Source of the DNA: an uncultured Mycoplasma sp.
Lineage (GTDB): Bacteria > Bacillota_I > Bacilli_A > RF39 > UBA660
Direction of reading: 5' to 3'
DNA: 55,463 nt
NCBI GenBank assembly: GCA_947642635.1
Contig: CANRTI010000007.1
Location: forward strand, 1 to 55,463
Part shown: positions 33,993 through 42,482 of the stretch, piece after piece
How positions within the stretch are numbered: position 1 is the first letter of the stretch
How the letters are laid out: each line of letters opens with the position of its first letter
Program-made: the position numbers and the translations under genes
Notes under the pieces: model-generated
Seen by the model: only the letters and a program-made list of their open reading frames with translations
Databases searched by the model: none
What the model was told of the DNA's origin: nothing

Positions 33993-34124
33993 ATGAAATT
34001 ATTTTTAATTATTTTAGGTATTAACCTAGCATTATTTACTATCTTATTTTTATATTGTGCTTGTGTTCTAGCTGGTCGATCTGATCGTGATATAGAACGT
34101 ATGAATCAAGAAAACAAAAATTAA
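33993..34124 (+). CDS. Small membrane protein, DUF3789-like (43 aa)
   Basis: AAAGGAAA precedes the ATG. The product starts MKLFLIILGINLALFTILFL, one membrane segment, and continues CACVLAGRSDRDIERMN. The pattern of a short membrane helix then C-x-x-x-AGR-x-D resembles the DUF3789 family of tiny proteins common on Gram-positive conjugative elements near relaxase genes. Function is unknown. Confidence 0.65.
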   Translation: MKLFLIILGINLALFTILFLYCACVLAGRSDRDIERMNQENKN

Positions 34125-34147
34125 AAGTTTTAAAGGGGGTTGTTAAA

Positions 34148-34327
34148 ATGAATGATAAAAAAACGGTTTATTTAAAATTACAAGTTGATACCAAAACAGA
34201 AAAAGCATTTAAAAAAATTATAGAGATAAGAGGTCTTACAATTCAAAGTGTTTTAGAAAGTATGGTTAAAGATTATATTTTTGAAAACCTAGATTGTATC
34301 ATGGTAACTAATGGATCAGGAAAATAA
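34148..34327 (+). CDS. Ribbon-helix-helix protein of the ICE2 relaxosome (59 aa)
   Basis: The ATG follows AAAGGGGGTT. The 59-aa product begins MNDKKTVYLKLQVDTKTEKA and continues with a second helix (LTIQSVLESMVKDYIF), the RHH fold of CopG/Arc proteins. The end overlaps the next gene by 17 bases. Together with the iterons just upstream, this suggests an oriT-binding or autoregulatory factor. Confidence 0.65.
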   Translation: MNDKKTVYLKLQVDTKTEKAFKKIIEIRGLTIQSVLESMVKDYIFENLDCIMVTNGSGK

Positions 34328-34745
34328 GAATGCGAATATCATCGCTTTTAGATTAGATCCTCACAAGAAAAAGTTACTACAAGATCAGGCCGAACAAAAC
34401 AATATGAAAGTAAGCGAATATTGTAAAAATGTTTTATTAGATTTTATGGAACAATCAATGTTGTTAGATAGTCAAAAGAAATTAAGAGAACTTATTATTG
34501 AAACGGTTAAGGACGCGAACGAAAAACAATTTTATAAAATTCTTACCATGATTAATAAAAATAATATAGGTATTGAAACGATTATTTTACAAAATGATAT
34601 GACATATAAATATTTTGATATTCCTCAAACTAGGGCCGAACTTAATACACATCTTGTTAGCCACCCTATAACAGAGGTTGCAAGAGAAACGGTCATAAAA
34701 AATATTCGTGAACTACGAAATAAAAAGGACGATGTAGATGAGTAG
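34311..34745 (+). CDS. MobC-like relaxosome accessory protein of ICE2
   Basis: The 144-aa protein has an N-terminal RHH-type segment (NIIAFRLDPHKKKLLQDQAE, then MKVSEYCKNVLLDFME) followed by helices. It overlaps the relaxase gene by 8 bases, as its counterpart does in ICE1. It probably helps the relaxase bind oriT. The assignment rests on pattern and place. Confidence 0.7.
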   Translation: MDQENKNANIIAFRLDPHKKKLLQDQAEQNNMKVSEYCKNVLLDFMEQSMLLDSQKKLRELIIETVKDANEKQFYKILTMINKNNIGIETIILQNDMTYKYFDIPQTRAELNTHLVSHPITEVARETVIKNIRELRNKKDDVDE

Positions 34746-36165
34746 TAACATCGTTACTCGAGTTCGTTATAAGAAAGATGTAAATTTTCAAAGGTTAGTT
34801 GGTGGTTGGTGTAAGTATGTTTCAAAAGACGGAGCTGATACCACTTCCCTAAAAGATTTCTCTTCCATTGATGAACTATATCAGAAAGAATTTAATATTT
34901 TTGATGATACAAAAGAAACAAAAGAATTTCATATTTGGGGTAAAGACGGTAATGTTACTAAAAGAGAGATTTTAAAAGATTTACCGAATGACAAGTCAGG
35001 CCGTATGTGGACGCTTGTTGTTTCCTTTCCCCCAGATTTTGCTTTAAAAAATGGCCTTAAAACAAAAGAAGATTATTACTTGATGACAAAGTCTGTTATT
35101 CCTAGGTTTATGTTAGACAATGATTTTGATTTAACTAATACGAGATGGTATGCAAGTCTTCACAGGGATACTGACAACCCACATTTGCATATAACATTCT
35201 TTGAAATGGAAGAACGAAGAAAAAAAGATACTCTGGATAAAACATCGCTCAAGTATTTAAAAAGTAATATAGCTTCTTATTTAGTTGATAATACTTCTTT
35301 TTATAAGGAACAAGATTATTTATTTTTAGGTTTAGATAATAAAATTAGAAAAAGTAATTTTACTAAAACCGAAGATAATTTATTCTTTAGTAATAAATTT
35401 AGAAAATCATTAAATAAAGATTTACTAGAATTATATAAGAAGTTACCAGAACGTGGCCGTCTTCAATATAATTCAAAACATTTAGATTATTGTAGAAAAG
35501 ATATTGATAAAATAATTGAAAAAATTTTGTACCATGATACAATCAAGTATGAGTTTGAAAGATATTATCACTCTTTAGAATCAATAGAACGCGAACAAAA
35601 AAAGATGTATGGGGAAAAAGCAAATAATAAGTACATTGAAAATAAAATGAAAAGATTGTATTCTCGTATCGGTAATGATATTTTATATAATTTTAAGGTT
35701 TATAATTCTACTGATTTTTTAGATCGTCAAAAAGAGTTTTTAAAAATTAATATAATGAATATGGAATTTAAAAGTAAAAGTCCAAAAAAGAAATCTACAA
35801 TTTTAAAACATGCAAAAGAAATTTACCAATTAGGAAAACTTGCTGATTTATCTGAATCAGATATTAAAAAGTTATTAAGTAAATGGATCAAGAAATCTAA
35901 TATTGATTATGATGTTGATATTTTATATAGTGCGGTTAATAGTTCTCGTGATACGATGAACGCTACTGATTTTTATAAAGCACTTTCTCATTTAGGGTAT
36001 ACCAAAGAAAGATATAATAATTTTAAGTCAAAGTCATTTTATAAGAATATAAAATTTAAACAATTTATGAAAAAAGCAAATCATTTTTTACTTATTGAAA
36101 ACAGAAAAGAAGAAAGATATTTACAAGAAATTTTAGAAAAAGAATTACAAGGAAAAGATATTTAA
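34738..36165 (+). CDS. Relaxase of ICE2 (MobL/MobP-type)
   Basis: The metal-binding motif HRDTDNPHLHITFFE lies near residue 141, preceded by WTLVVSFPPDFA and RFMLDNDFDLTNTRWYASLH as in MobL/MobP relaxases. An N-terminal catalytic Tyr region (GGWCKYVSKDGADT) is plausible. The 475-aa length is normal. The C-terminal half is helical and Lys-rich. It starts inside the MobC-like gene and ends just before the coupling protein gene. Confidence 0.85.
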   Translation: MSSNIVTRVRYKKDVNFQRLVGGWCKYVSKDGADTTSLKDFSSIDELYQKEFNIFDDTKETKEFHIWGKDGNVTKREILKDLPNDKSGRMWTLVVSFPPDFALKNGLKTKEDYYLMTKSVIPRFMLDNDFDLTNTRWYASLHRDTDNPHLHITFFEMEERRKKDTLDKTSLKYLKSNIASYLVDNTSFYKEQDYLFLGLDNKIRKSNFTKTEDNLFFSNKFRKSLNKDLLELYKKLPERGRLQYNSKHLDYCRKDIDKIIEKILYHDTIKYEFERYYHSLESIEREQKKMYGEKANNKYIENKMKRLYSRIGNDILYNFKVYNSTDFLDRQKEFLKINIMNMEFKSKSPKKKSTILKHAKEIYQLGKLADLSESDIKKLLSKWIKKSNIDYDVDILYSAVNSSRDTMNATDFYKALSHLGYTKERYNNFKSKSFYKNIKFKQFMKKANHFLLIENRKEERYLQEILEKELQGKDI

Positions 36166-36172
36166 GGGGGTT

Positions 36173-38038
36173 ATGAAAATAAAGAAATATTTTAATTACA
36201 TATTAGTAGTTATTATTTCTTTATTGCTTCTTATCTTCATCATTCCAAACTTTATATACTTTATTCAAAATAAATTTGAAATACATTTTATTTTTAATTT
36301 TATAGAGTTATTAAAAATGATAATAGATGATAAGAATTTAATTGTTGGCATTCTGATTATGGAATGTCTTTTTATTTTGTTTTTACTTTATTATAAATAT
36401 AATTTTAAAATTAAAAATACCGCTAATGATAGTGGCATTCCAAAAAGAATAAAAAGTAATGAGTTTGGTAGTAGCGACTTCGCTAGTTTAAAAGAGATAA
36501 AAGAAAACTTTTCTACTTGGCACTTTGGTAAAAATACCAATGCTGGTGGAATGGTTGTTGCAATAGAAAATAATAAATACTATGTTGATACTTCATCAAA
36601 TCATACTTTAGTCGTGGGAAGTACAGGATCAGGAAAAACGGTCGGGGTTATTTTCCCTCTCATCTATAATTTAGCTGATAATGGCGAAAGTATGATTATA
36701 AATGATGTCAAAGGCGAAATATACAAGACTACTTATGACTATTTAAAGAAAAAAGATTATGACATTCAAATTATTAATTTACGTGATACTGCGAATAGTA
36801 GTTTTTGGAATCCGTTAGAAATTGCATATCAATATTACAAAGAAAATAATTTTGAAAAGGAAATCGAAACAGTAAACGATTTATCAAGCGCTATTTGTGA
36901 AGATGTAACAAGTCGTGATAAATACTGGCAAGAATCGTCTTCATCTGTTTTAAGCGCTTTATGTTTAGCTTTAATTGAGGACGCTAAAAAACAAAGTCAA
37001 ATACACTTTCATTCTATTTATAATTTATTGGTCGAACATGGATCTAAAAAGTACGGCGATCAGAATTCTTTAGATAAGTATTTTAATGATCGTCCTTTTG
37101 GTAATACGGCTAAAAACCTATATGCAAGTGGTAATTTTGCTCGTGGGGAAACTAGAGCGACTATTTTTTCTATCCTAGCGTCAAAATTAAGAGTGTTTGG
37201 GGATACTGGGGTTAGCTATATTACAAGTAAGTCTTCATTCAATATAAGAGATATTGGAAAGAAAAAAACAGCTATATTTTTAATTGTTCCAGATGAAAAA
37301 CTTTCTCGTCATTTTATAGGTGGTTTATTTGTGAATCAAGTTTATCAAACACTTGTTGAAGAGGCCCAGAAAAATGTTAGTGGATCTCTTCCTATTAGAG
37401 TAAATTTTATCCTAGATGAATTCTGTAATACAATTAAAATTGGGGAACTATCAAAAAAACTTACAGTAGCTCGTTCCCGTAAAATTCGTTTTTATATGGT
37501 TGTTCAAGATTACAATATGCTTAATGAAACATATAAAGAAACTGCTGGTACAATCAAAGCAAATGCTGGAAATACCGTTTACCTACTTACGAATGATTAT
37601 AGTACAGCTCGCGAGATTTCAAATCGCATGGGAAAATATACGACTTGCACTACCAGAACATCAACATCTAATCGTTACGGAAAAGCTGATTTTAATATTT
37701 CTTCTGATACTTCTTTAACTGGTCGTGATTTAAGAACGCCAGATGAACTTATGAATATTAAAGTTGGCGAGGCAATTATATTAAGAACTCGTATGTCGCC
37801 TATTAAAACTAATTTCAAACAATTAAGTGATTATCCTATTAAATATAAAGTTGTTGAGAAAATAGTATTTAAACAAGATGAATTTCATAAATTAGAATTA
37901 TTTGATTTAGATACTTTTAGGATCGAACAAGAATTATTTAGTAATTCTAATAATGAAGTTACCAAAACAACACCTACCAAAAAAGCAAACCCTACTAAAA
38001 GGAAAAAGAAAGATGTCGTATCCAAAACAGACGATTAA
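36173..38038 (+). CDS. VirD4/TraG-type coupling protein of ICE2
   Basis: Two N-terminal membrane segments (residues about 5-28 and 55-75) precede the ATPase domain. Walker A (GSTGSGKTV) lies near residue 149 and the Walker B region (NFILDEFCNT) near residue 413; RGETRATIFSILASKLRVF is also typical. The ATG lies only two bases after AAGGGGGTT, an unusually short distance, so a slightly later start is possible. Its last 26 bases overlap the methylase gene. Confidence 0.92.
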   Translation: MKIKKYFNYILVVIISLLLLIFIIPNFIYFIQNKFEIHFIFNFIELLKMIIDDKNLIVGILIMECLFILFLLYYKYNFKIKNTANDSGIPKRIKSNEFGSSDFASLKEIKENFSTWHFGKNTNAGGMVVAIENNKYYVDTSSNHTLVVGSTGSGKTVGVIFPLIYNLADNGESMIINDVKGEIYKTTYDYLKKKDYDIQIINLRDTANSSFWNPLEIAYQYYKENNFEKEIETVNDLSSAICEDVTSRDKYWQESSSSVLSALCLALIEDAKKQSQIHFHSIYNLLVEHGSKKYGDQNSLDKYFNDRPFGNTAKNLYASGNFARGETRATIFSILASKLRVFGDTGVSYITSKSSFNIRDIGKKKTAIFLIVPDEKLSRHFIGGLFVNQVYQTLVEEAQKNVSGSLPIRVNFILDEFCNTIKIGELSKKLTVARSRKIRFYMVVQDYNMLNETYKETAGTIKANAGNTVYLLTNDYSTAREISNRMGKYTTCTTRTSTSNRYGKADFNISSDTSLTGRDLRTPDELMNIKVGEAIILRTRMSPIKTNFKQLSDYPIKYKVVEKIVFKQDEFHKLELFDLDTFRIEQELFSNSNNEVTKTTPTKKANPTKRKKKDVVSKTDD

Positions 38039-39149
38039 TCTTTTTAATTTTAATTATCCATATTTTAAATTAGATAATAAGACTGTTAAGGTAGGTACTT
38101 TCTTTTCTGGTATTGGTAGTCCAGAAATGGCTTTTAAGCGATTAAAAGAAAATGGGATCATTGAAAATTATAATCCTGTCTTCTTTTGTGAAATAGACAA
38201 GTTCGCAATTAAAAGTTATTGTGCGATTCATGGTAAAAGTCCTAGTGATAATTTAGGTAGTATCACAGAAGTTGACGGCTCTAAAATTCCGTATGCTGAT
38301 ATATGGATCGGTGGCTTTCCCTGTCAAGATATATCAATCGCTGGTGTAAGACGTGGTTTTGATTTTAATAGTAACACCCGCTCTTCTCTAGGGTGGAAGA
38401 TGATACAATTTTTAAGAGAAGTAAAAGAACAACCGAAAGTAGTTATCTTTGAGAATGTGGCTGCAATCACCCAAAGCAAAATGAGAAGAACTTTAGATTT
38501 ATTCAAAAAAGATTTAGAGGATCTAGGTTATTCCTTATATGATAATGTTTTATGTGCTTTAGATTATAATACACCTCAAAATAGAGAGAGGTATTTTTTA
38601 ATTGCTATTAAAGGAAAATATTTATATCATTTTCCAGAAAGAAAAAGATTGAAATTAAGATTAAAAGATTTATTAGAAAAAGAGATCGATCCAGACTTAA
38701 TATTATCTGAAAAAGTTCCTTTTGATTTAGAAAGTTTTGTTAAAAATAAAAGTTATGACAAAAATAGTAAACTGTGTTGTCGTAATTTAAAAAATAAAAA
38801 GAAAAAATATATTATTGATTTATATAGGTTTATAGAGGGTAAAAATTACTGCGGACGTGATACTTCCTCGAGGTATAATCAAACGGCTAGATTGTGGTCG
38901 ATGAATGGATATTGTCCTACTTTAACCGCCAATTCTACCGAAGACACTAGCAAGATGATTATTTATCGTGATAATTGTTTCTTTGTAAAAAAAATAAGTC
39001 CTCTTGAAAGTTGGCGACTTATGGGGTTTAGAGATGAAGATTTTTACAAAGCAAAAAATACAGGTATTTCCAATAGACAACTTTTTAAACAAGCTGGTAA
39101 TAGTATTGCTACAAATGTTATATATCATATATTAAAAAATTTATTTTAG
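38013..39149 (+). CDS. Orphan cytosine-C5 DNA methyltransferase
   Basis: All main C5-methylase motifs are present: motif I GTFFSGIGSPE (near residue 28), motif IV with catalytic Cys in GGFPCQDISIAG (near 103), motif VI ENVAAI (near 148), motif VIII QNRERYFLIA (near 189) and motif X GNSIATNVI at the C-terminus. The 378-aa length is usual. I chose the ATG at 38013, since a start at 37953 would lie deep in virD4. No endonuclease gene is adjacent, so the role is likely protection of the element on transfer. Confidence 0.93.
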   Translation: MSYPKQTINLFNFNYPYFKLDNKTVKVGTFFSGIGSPEMAFKRLKENGIIENYNPVFFCEIDKFAIKSYCAIHGKSPSDNLGSITEVDGSKIPYADIWIGGFPCQDISIAGVRRGFDFNSNTRSSLGWKMIQFLREVKEQPKVVIFENVAAITQSKMRRTLDLFKKDLEDLGYSLYDNVLCALDYNTPQNRERYFLIAIKGKYLYHFPERKRLKLRLKDLLEKEIDPDLILSEKVPFDLESFVKNKSYDKNSKLCCRNLKNKKKKYIIDLYRFIEGKNYCGRDTSSRYNQTARLWSMNGYCPTLTANSTEDTSKMIIYRDNCFFVKKISPLESWRLMGFRDEDFYKAKNTGISNRQLFKQAGNSIATNVIYHILKNLF

Positions 39150-39245
39150 AATTTACTTGTATGATATATATAATCACTTAAAAATATGTTATAATTACTT
39201 ATAGAAGCAAAACAACAAATAGTAACTCGAAAGTGAGATGTGATT

Positions 39246-39818
39246 ATGAAAAAAAAGATTTTAATAATTTCATTGATAATATTGATTCCATTATTTAGTT
39301 TTATAATATATCAACTTATTAAGTCTTTAAATTATAAGAGTTCGTTATCTAGTTTAAACAAATATATATTTGTTTCTAATGAAATAACCATAAAAAGTTT
39401 AGAATATGATAATAAAAATTATGTTATTTCAAGATATTATGATGATTCAAGTTCTTGGAGTCATCTTAATATATTATTAAAAAATAATGATACCTATTAT
39501 GTTTTAGAGAATATAAAAAAATGTGATACAGTTGATGACGGATCTAATTTATATGTAAAAGATAATACAATTTATATTCATTGCATTGGTAAGGAAGGAA
39601 TTATAGATAAATATTTAATAAATGATTTTAGTGTTGAAAAAGAAACCATAAATTTTAATTTCAAAAATACACCTAACATTAGTCAATTACATATTGGTAT
39701 AGATAAAGTTGATGATGAAAACATCTACTTATCATCTCCATTTAAAGTAGATAATACAGTTAAGGATAACCCTAATGTAAAATGCTCATTTAAAGATAAA
39801 AATTGTATATATTATTAA
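39246..39818 (+). CDS. ICE2 membrane-anchored protein of unknown function
   Basis: The 190-aa product has one N-terminal membrane helix (KKILIISLIILIPLFSFIIYQ) and an outer domain made of short beta-like strands (YVISRYYDDSSSWSHLNILL, YYVLENIKKC), with Cys residues near the end. The frame is open from a GTG at 39240, but AGTGAG fits the ATG at 39246. Nothing is recognised. It pairs with the next small membrane gene. Confidence 0.68.
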   Translation: MKKKILIISLIILIPLFSFIIYQLIKSLNYKSSLSSLNKYIFVSNEITIKSLEYDNKNYVISRYYDDSSSWSHLNILLKNNDTYYVLENIKKCDTVDDGSNLYVKDNTIYIHCIGKEGIIDKYLINDFSVEKETINFNFKNTPNISQLHIGIDKVDDENIYLSSPFKVDNTVKDNPNVKCSFKDKNCIYY

Positions 39819-39828
39819 GGAACTTATT

Positions 39829-40212
39829 ATGAAAAAAAGGATATTAAAGATATTTTTAATAATGCTAGTAATACTAACTTTTATGTTATTATTACTTATA
39901 ATTTTGGGTATATTATTATTTTTAGGAAAAGTTCAAGATTATACCTATTTGAATATAAATAATTCCAACAAAGAAAAAATTATAAATTTGCTACAAGAAC
40001 AAGAAGAAAATATGTTTTACTTGAAAGATATAGATCTAAATGTTTGTTATAAAAATATAAAGAGAATAGAAGTAATTTATAGATTCCCAGATGGAGAAGA
40101 TTATACAATTTATTGCAAAGAAGATAAAGTTAGTTTTTCTTTAGATAATGCTAACTATAATCTTCCTGACTATCTTAGAAAAAATGGACATTTAGGTTTT
40201 AGATTTAAATAG
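39829..40212 (+). CDS. ICE2 small membrane protein of unknown function
   Basis: The 127-aa product has one strong N-terminal membrane segment (FLIMLVILTFMLLLLIILGILLF) and an outer part with two Cys (NVCYKNIKR, IYCKEDK). It starts ten bases after the preceding membrane gene and is followed by a strong terminator. The two genes may encode a surface pair, for example for entry exclusion, but this is only a guess. Confidence 0.65.
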   Translation: MKKRILKIFLIMLVILTFMLLLLIILGILLFLGKVQDYTYLNINNSNKEKIINLLQEQEENMFYLKDIDLNVCYKNIKRIEVIYRFPDGEDYTIYCKEDKVSFSLDNANYNLPDYLRKNGHLGFRFK

Positions 40213-40232
40213 TAAATAATAATTTTCCGTTT

Positions 40233-40263
40233 AGATTATCAAATTTGATAATCTTTTCTTTTT
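40233..40263 (+). terminator. Terminator after the membrane protein pair
   Basis: GATTATCAAA-TTTGATAATC is a perfect 20-base palindrome followed by T-rich sequence (TTTTCTTTTT). It is a plausible terminator on the plus strand. Confidence 0.7.
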
Positions 40264-40345
40264 GTATATATTTCTACATTCATTTATGTTATAATGGGCT
40301 TGGTAGTAATTGTATGAAACAATTAAAAATAACTTGCTTGTTTTG

Positions 40346-40374
40346 TTGACTTCACCCTAGTTTTAATGTATGAT
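40346..40374 (+). promoter_or_regulatory. Promoter of the right-end cluster
   Basis: TTGACT, 17 bases, TATGAT: a good sigma-A type promoter, 50 bases before the ATG at 40424. The AGCGCG motif is absent, so this promoter differs from the other three. Confidence 0.6.
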
Positions 40375-40423
40375 AAGAAAACATACCTCGCAAGAGTTCT
40401 ATCTTTTAAGGAGCTGTATTATT

Positions 40424-40933
40424 ATGAAGTCAAACTTTAATGAACTGAAAGATTTAGTAACGGAAATGAATGATTTAAACGATCAAATTAGTTTTATCAA
40501 GTTTAATAATGATGAGGGTGTTAAATTTGATAGTGTCGAAGAAATGAAAGACTTTTTTTTAAAAGTAGAAAATGGCAATCTTGATTATTTATTCGATGAT
40601 GTAAATGTAAACAACCAATCACAACAAAAAGAATTTGTAGAAAGTTTTAATCATACTAAAAATGATATTTTCTTTTTCATTTACACTTATGAAAGAAATG
40701 ATAAATATATTACATATCTTTCTATGAAAAATTTAAACGACGATCATATTATAAACAACTTATGTGGTAAAGAAAATAAAGATAAAGAATCGGCTCATAA
40801 CTGGTTTGAAGAACTTAAAAAGAATATATTAAATACAAGTATCGACGAATTAATAGAAACGTTAATTATTGGTGCTAAAAATACAGTTAATAATTTAAAA
40901 ATTGAAATGCAAAATTTGGCTAGCACAAGCTAG
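40424..40933 (+). CDS. ICE2 hypothetical protein (169 aa)
   Basis: I chose the ATG at 40424, with AAGGAG about 10 bases upstream; the frame is open earlier but the -10 box at 40369-40374 lies there. The acidic product begins MKSNFNELKDLVTEMNDLND and is helical at both ends with a beta-like middle (DIFFFIYTYERNDKYITYLS). No family is recognised. It has its own promoter and terminator. Confidence 0.65.
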   Translation: MKSNFNELKDLVTEMNDLNDQISFIKFNNDEGVKFDSVEEMKDFFLKVENGNLDYLFDDVNVNNQSQQKEFVESFNHTKNDIFFFIYTYERNDKYITYLSMKNLNDDHIINNLCGKENKDKESAHNWFEELKKNILNTSIDELIETLIIGAKNTVNNLKIEMQNLASTS

Positions 40934-40942
40934 TCTTTTTTT
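40918..40942 (+). terminator. Terminator overlapping the end of the 40424 gene
   Basis: GGCTAGC-ACAA-GCTAGTC forms a 7-bp stem (one G-T pair) followed by seven T. It starts within the last codons of the gene. Confidence 0.75.
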
Positions 40943-40965
40943 GTGTTATTTAAGGGGGTTAAATT

Positions 40966-41313
40966 ATAGAAATTAAAAAAGTTTTAAATGAAATAAGTAA
41001 TTATTCTAAACAAAATGATTTTGATAGGATCAATTCACTTACAATAGATTTAGAAAAAAGCATTTTGGATAGTTACAATAGCGATCATGACTTTATTAGA
41101 TTAATAGATGTCATTTCAACTTACAGTAACTATTCTTTTTTTAATAGTTTATTAATTGATTATCAATATCCTTTCTTTTTAGATTTAGGAACAAAAAACA
41201 AATATTCAAAACAAGGTATAAACATTATGGATAATGCAACAGTAATCAGTATATTATCACCTCATAATGATATATATGTAACGATTTGTGATAATGATAA
41301 AAAAAAAAGTTAA
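40966..41313 (+). CDS. ICE2 hypothetical protein with apparent ATA start
   Basis: TTAAGGGGGTT (40951-40960) is the standard ICE2 ribosome-binding site. The frame that follows has no ATG, GTG or TTG until 41065. The codon at proper distance is ATA at 40966 (ATT at 40963 is alternative). From there the frame runs without a stop for 115 residues (IEIKKVLNEISNYSKQNDFD and on). The product is acidic and unrecognised. It lacks its own promoter and sits after a terminator, so it needs read-through or an unseen promoter. Confidence 0.6.
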   Translation: MEIKKVLNEISNYSKQNDFDRINSLTIDLEKSILDSYNSDHDFIRLIDVISTYSNYSFFNSLLIDYQYPFFLDLGTKNKYSKQGINIMDNATVISILSPHNDIYVTICDNDKKKS

Positions 41314-41941
41314 AAAATTAGATGAACTATCACCAGAAGAATTAAAAAAGTATAATGATTCAAAGGACACATCAATTATTCTACATCATAAGGACTTTAA
41401 AGGTTTAAATGTAATTGAACTATATGATTGTAAAGATACTGATATGAGGAAAGAAGATTATATGAAATTAGATCTACCACCTCTTTTTTGTTATAGTTAT
41501 AATGATATTTATACACCTTTTGTCAAAGCTATATATGCTGACGGTTATAAAATAAGTTATTGTGATAATTTAGATACAAAGTTTACTTATGATAAGGAAA
41601 CTAAAACTATTAATATTAAAAATGGTCTTAATTGTCAAATGAAAATGATGTGTCTTCTTGATGTTTACTCTTCTGATCTAACATCTAGTGAATTTGAAAA
41701 AAAACTGTTTAATTATGTGATACATAAACATATAGGTTTTGATGATGATTTTACCGAAAATAATTCACTTTTAGAATGGTATAAAAATACTGATATAAAA
41801 GATGTCGAAAAAAGTCTAAAATTGTTATCTTCAAAAGGTAGAAAGTTTATAAATAATTTTAATCGTTTTTTTGATATGGAAAAAGAAAAATTTATCTATG
41901 AAGAAGTTAGTTTATATGACGACATATCTTTTTCAATTTAA
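41294..41941 (+). CDS. ICE2 hypothetical protein (215 aa)
   Basis: The product starts MIKKKVKKLDELSPEELKKY and is unrecognised. It may be a soluble enzyme or effector; residues such as FCYSYNDIYTPFVKAIYADG and LNCQMKMMCLLDVYSS show no known motif. The frame is also open from a GTG at 41288. It overlaps the previous gene by 20 bases, suggesting a two-gene unit. The stop codon borders the AGTGCG-type promoter of the next gene. Confidence 0.62.
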   Translation: MIKKKVKKLDELSPEELKKYNDSKDTSIILHHKDFKGLNVIELYDCKDTDMRKEDYMKLDLPPLFCYSYNDIYTPFVKAIYADGYKISYCDNLDTKFTYDKETKTINIKNGLNCQMKMMCLLDVYSSDLTSSEFEKKLFNYVIHKHIGFDDDFTENNSLLEWYKNTDIKDVEKSLKLLSSKGRKFINNFNRFFDMEKEKFIYEEVSLYDDISFSI

Positions 41942-41944
41942 GCG

Positions 41945-41973
41945 CTGACATCTTTTTTATAGTGCGTTATAAT
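41945..41973 (+). promoter_or_regulatory. AGYGCG-type promoter 2 of ICE2
   Basis: CTGACA, 17 bases, TATAAT. The spacer ends in AGTGCGT just before the -10 box, and GCGCT lies across the -35 box. The layout matches the promoters at 21748 and 42479. Confidence 0.68.
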
Positions 41974-41991
41974 TTGTTTGTGAGGTGTTTT

Positions 41992-42225
41992 ATGAACTAT
42001 AAAGAATTAATAAATGAAAAGATATTAAAGGCCTATACAGAGCTTTTACGTGATATTATTTATATCTATAATGATAATAAAATAGATATGACAAAGAAAA
42101 ATCTTTTATCCGAACTTCCGGGAATAAGAGAATTAAAGAAATCAGAAGTTGATATTATTTTAAGTAATGCTATTGAATTAACAAAAGAAAAATATAATAT
42201 TGATACTTCAAAAAATATAAAGTAA
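41992..42225 (+). CDS. ICE2 small protein (77 aa) under AGYGCG-type promoter 2
   Basis: GTGAGGTG precedes the ATG at 41992. The helical product begins MNYKELINEKILKAYTELLR and includes LLSELPGIRELKKSEVDIIL. It has no recognised family. It has its own promoter and terminator, so it is a single-gene unit in the same putative regulon as the recombinase. A role as regulator or directionality factor is conceivable from its size, place and regulation. Confidence 0.65.
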   Translation: MNYKELINEKILKAYTELLRDIIYIYNDNKIDMTKKNLLSELPGIRELKKSEVDIILSNAIELTKEKYNIDTSKNIK

Positions 42226-42246
42226 TTTTATATTGATTATAATTAT

Positions 42247-42274
42247 GATTAGGTATATGACCTAGTCTTTTTTT
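42247..42274 (+). terminator. Terminator after the 41992 gene
   Basis: GATTAGGT-ATATG-ACCTAGTC forms an 8-bp stem (one G-T pair) followed by seven T. Confidence 0.78.
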
Positions 42275-42323
42275 TATGTGGGCGAATATTATATAACAAA
42301 CACTATTTAAGGGGGTTTTAAAA

Positions 42324-42482
42324 ATTAGTAAAGGAAAGAATAAAAAGGAAACAAAATTTATATATAGTGAAGAATTTATAACTACTACCTCTAATCCTAC
42401 TGAAAAAGATTTAAAAACTATTTTCAATAAGAAGTATTTTAAATATATAAAAAGACTTGAAAATAGAACTTTAGGGGGCTGA
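42324..42482 (+). CDS. Small protein upstream of the ICE2 recombinase, apparent ATT start
   Basis: TTTAAGGGGGTTTT precedes an open frame of 52 codons whose only codon at proper distance is ATT at 42324; no ATG, GTG or TTG is available upstream in frame. The product begins with I(M)SKGKNKKETKFIYSEEFIT and ends NKKYFKYIKRLENRTLGG. Its C-terminal part resembles tiny proteins commonly found directly before integrase genes of Firmicute elements. Its 3' end carries the -35 box of the recombinase promoter. Confidence 0.58.
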   Translation: MSKGKNKKETKFIYSEEFITTTSNPTEKDLKTIFNKKYFKYIKRLENRTLGG

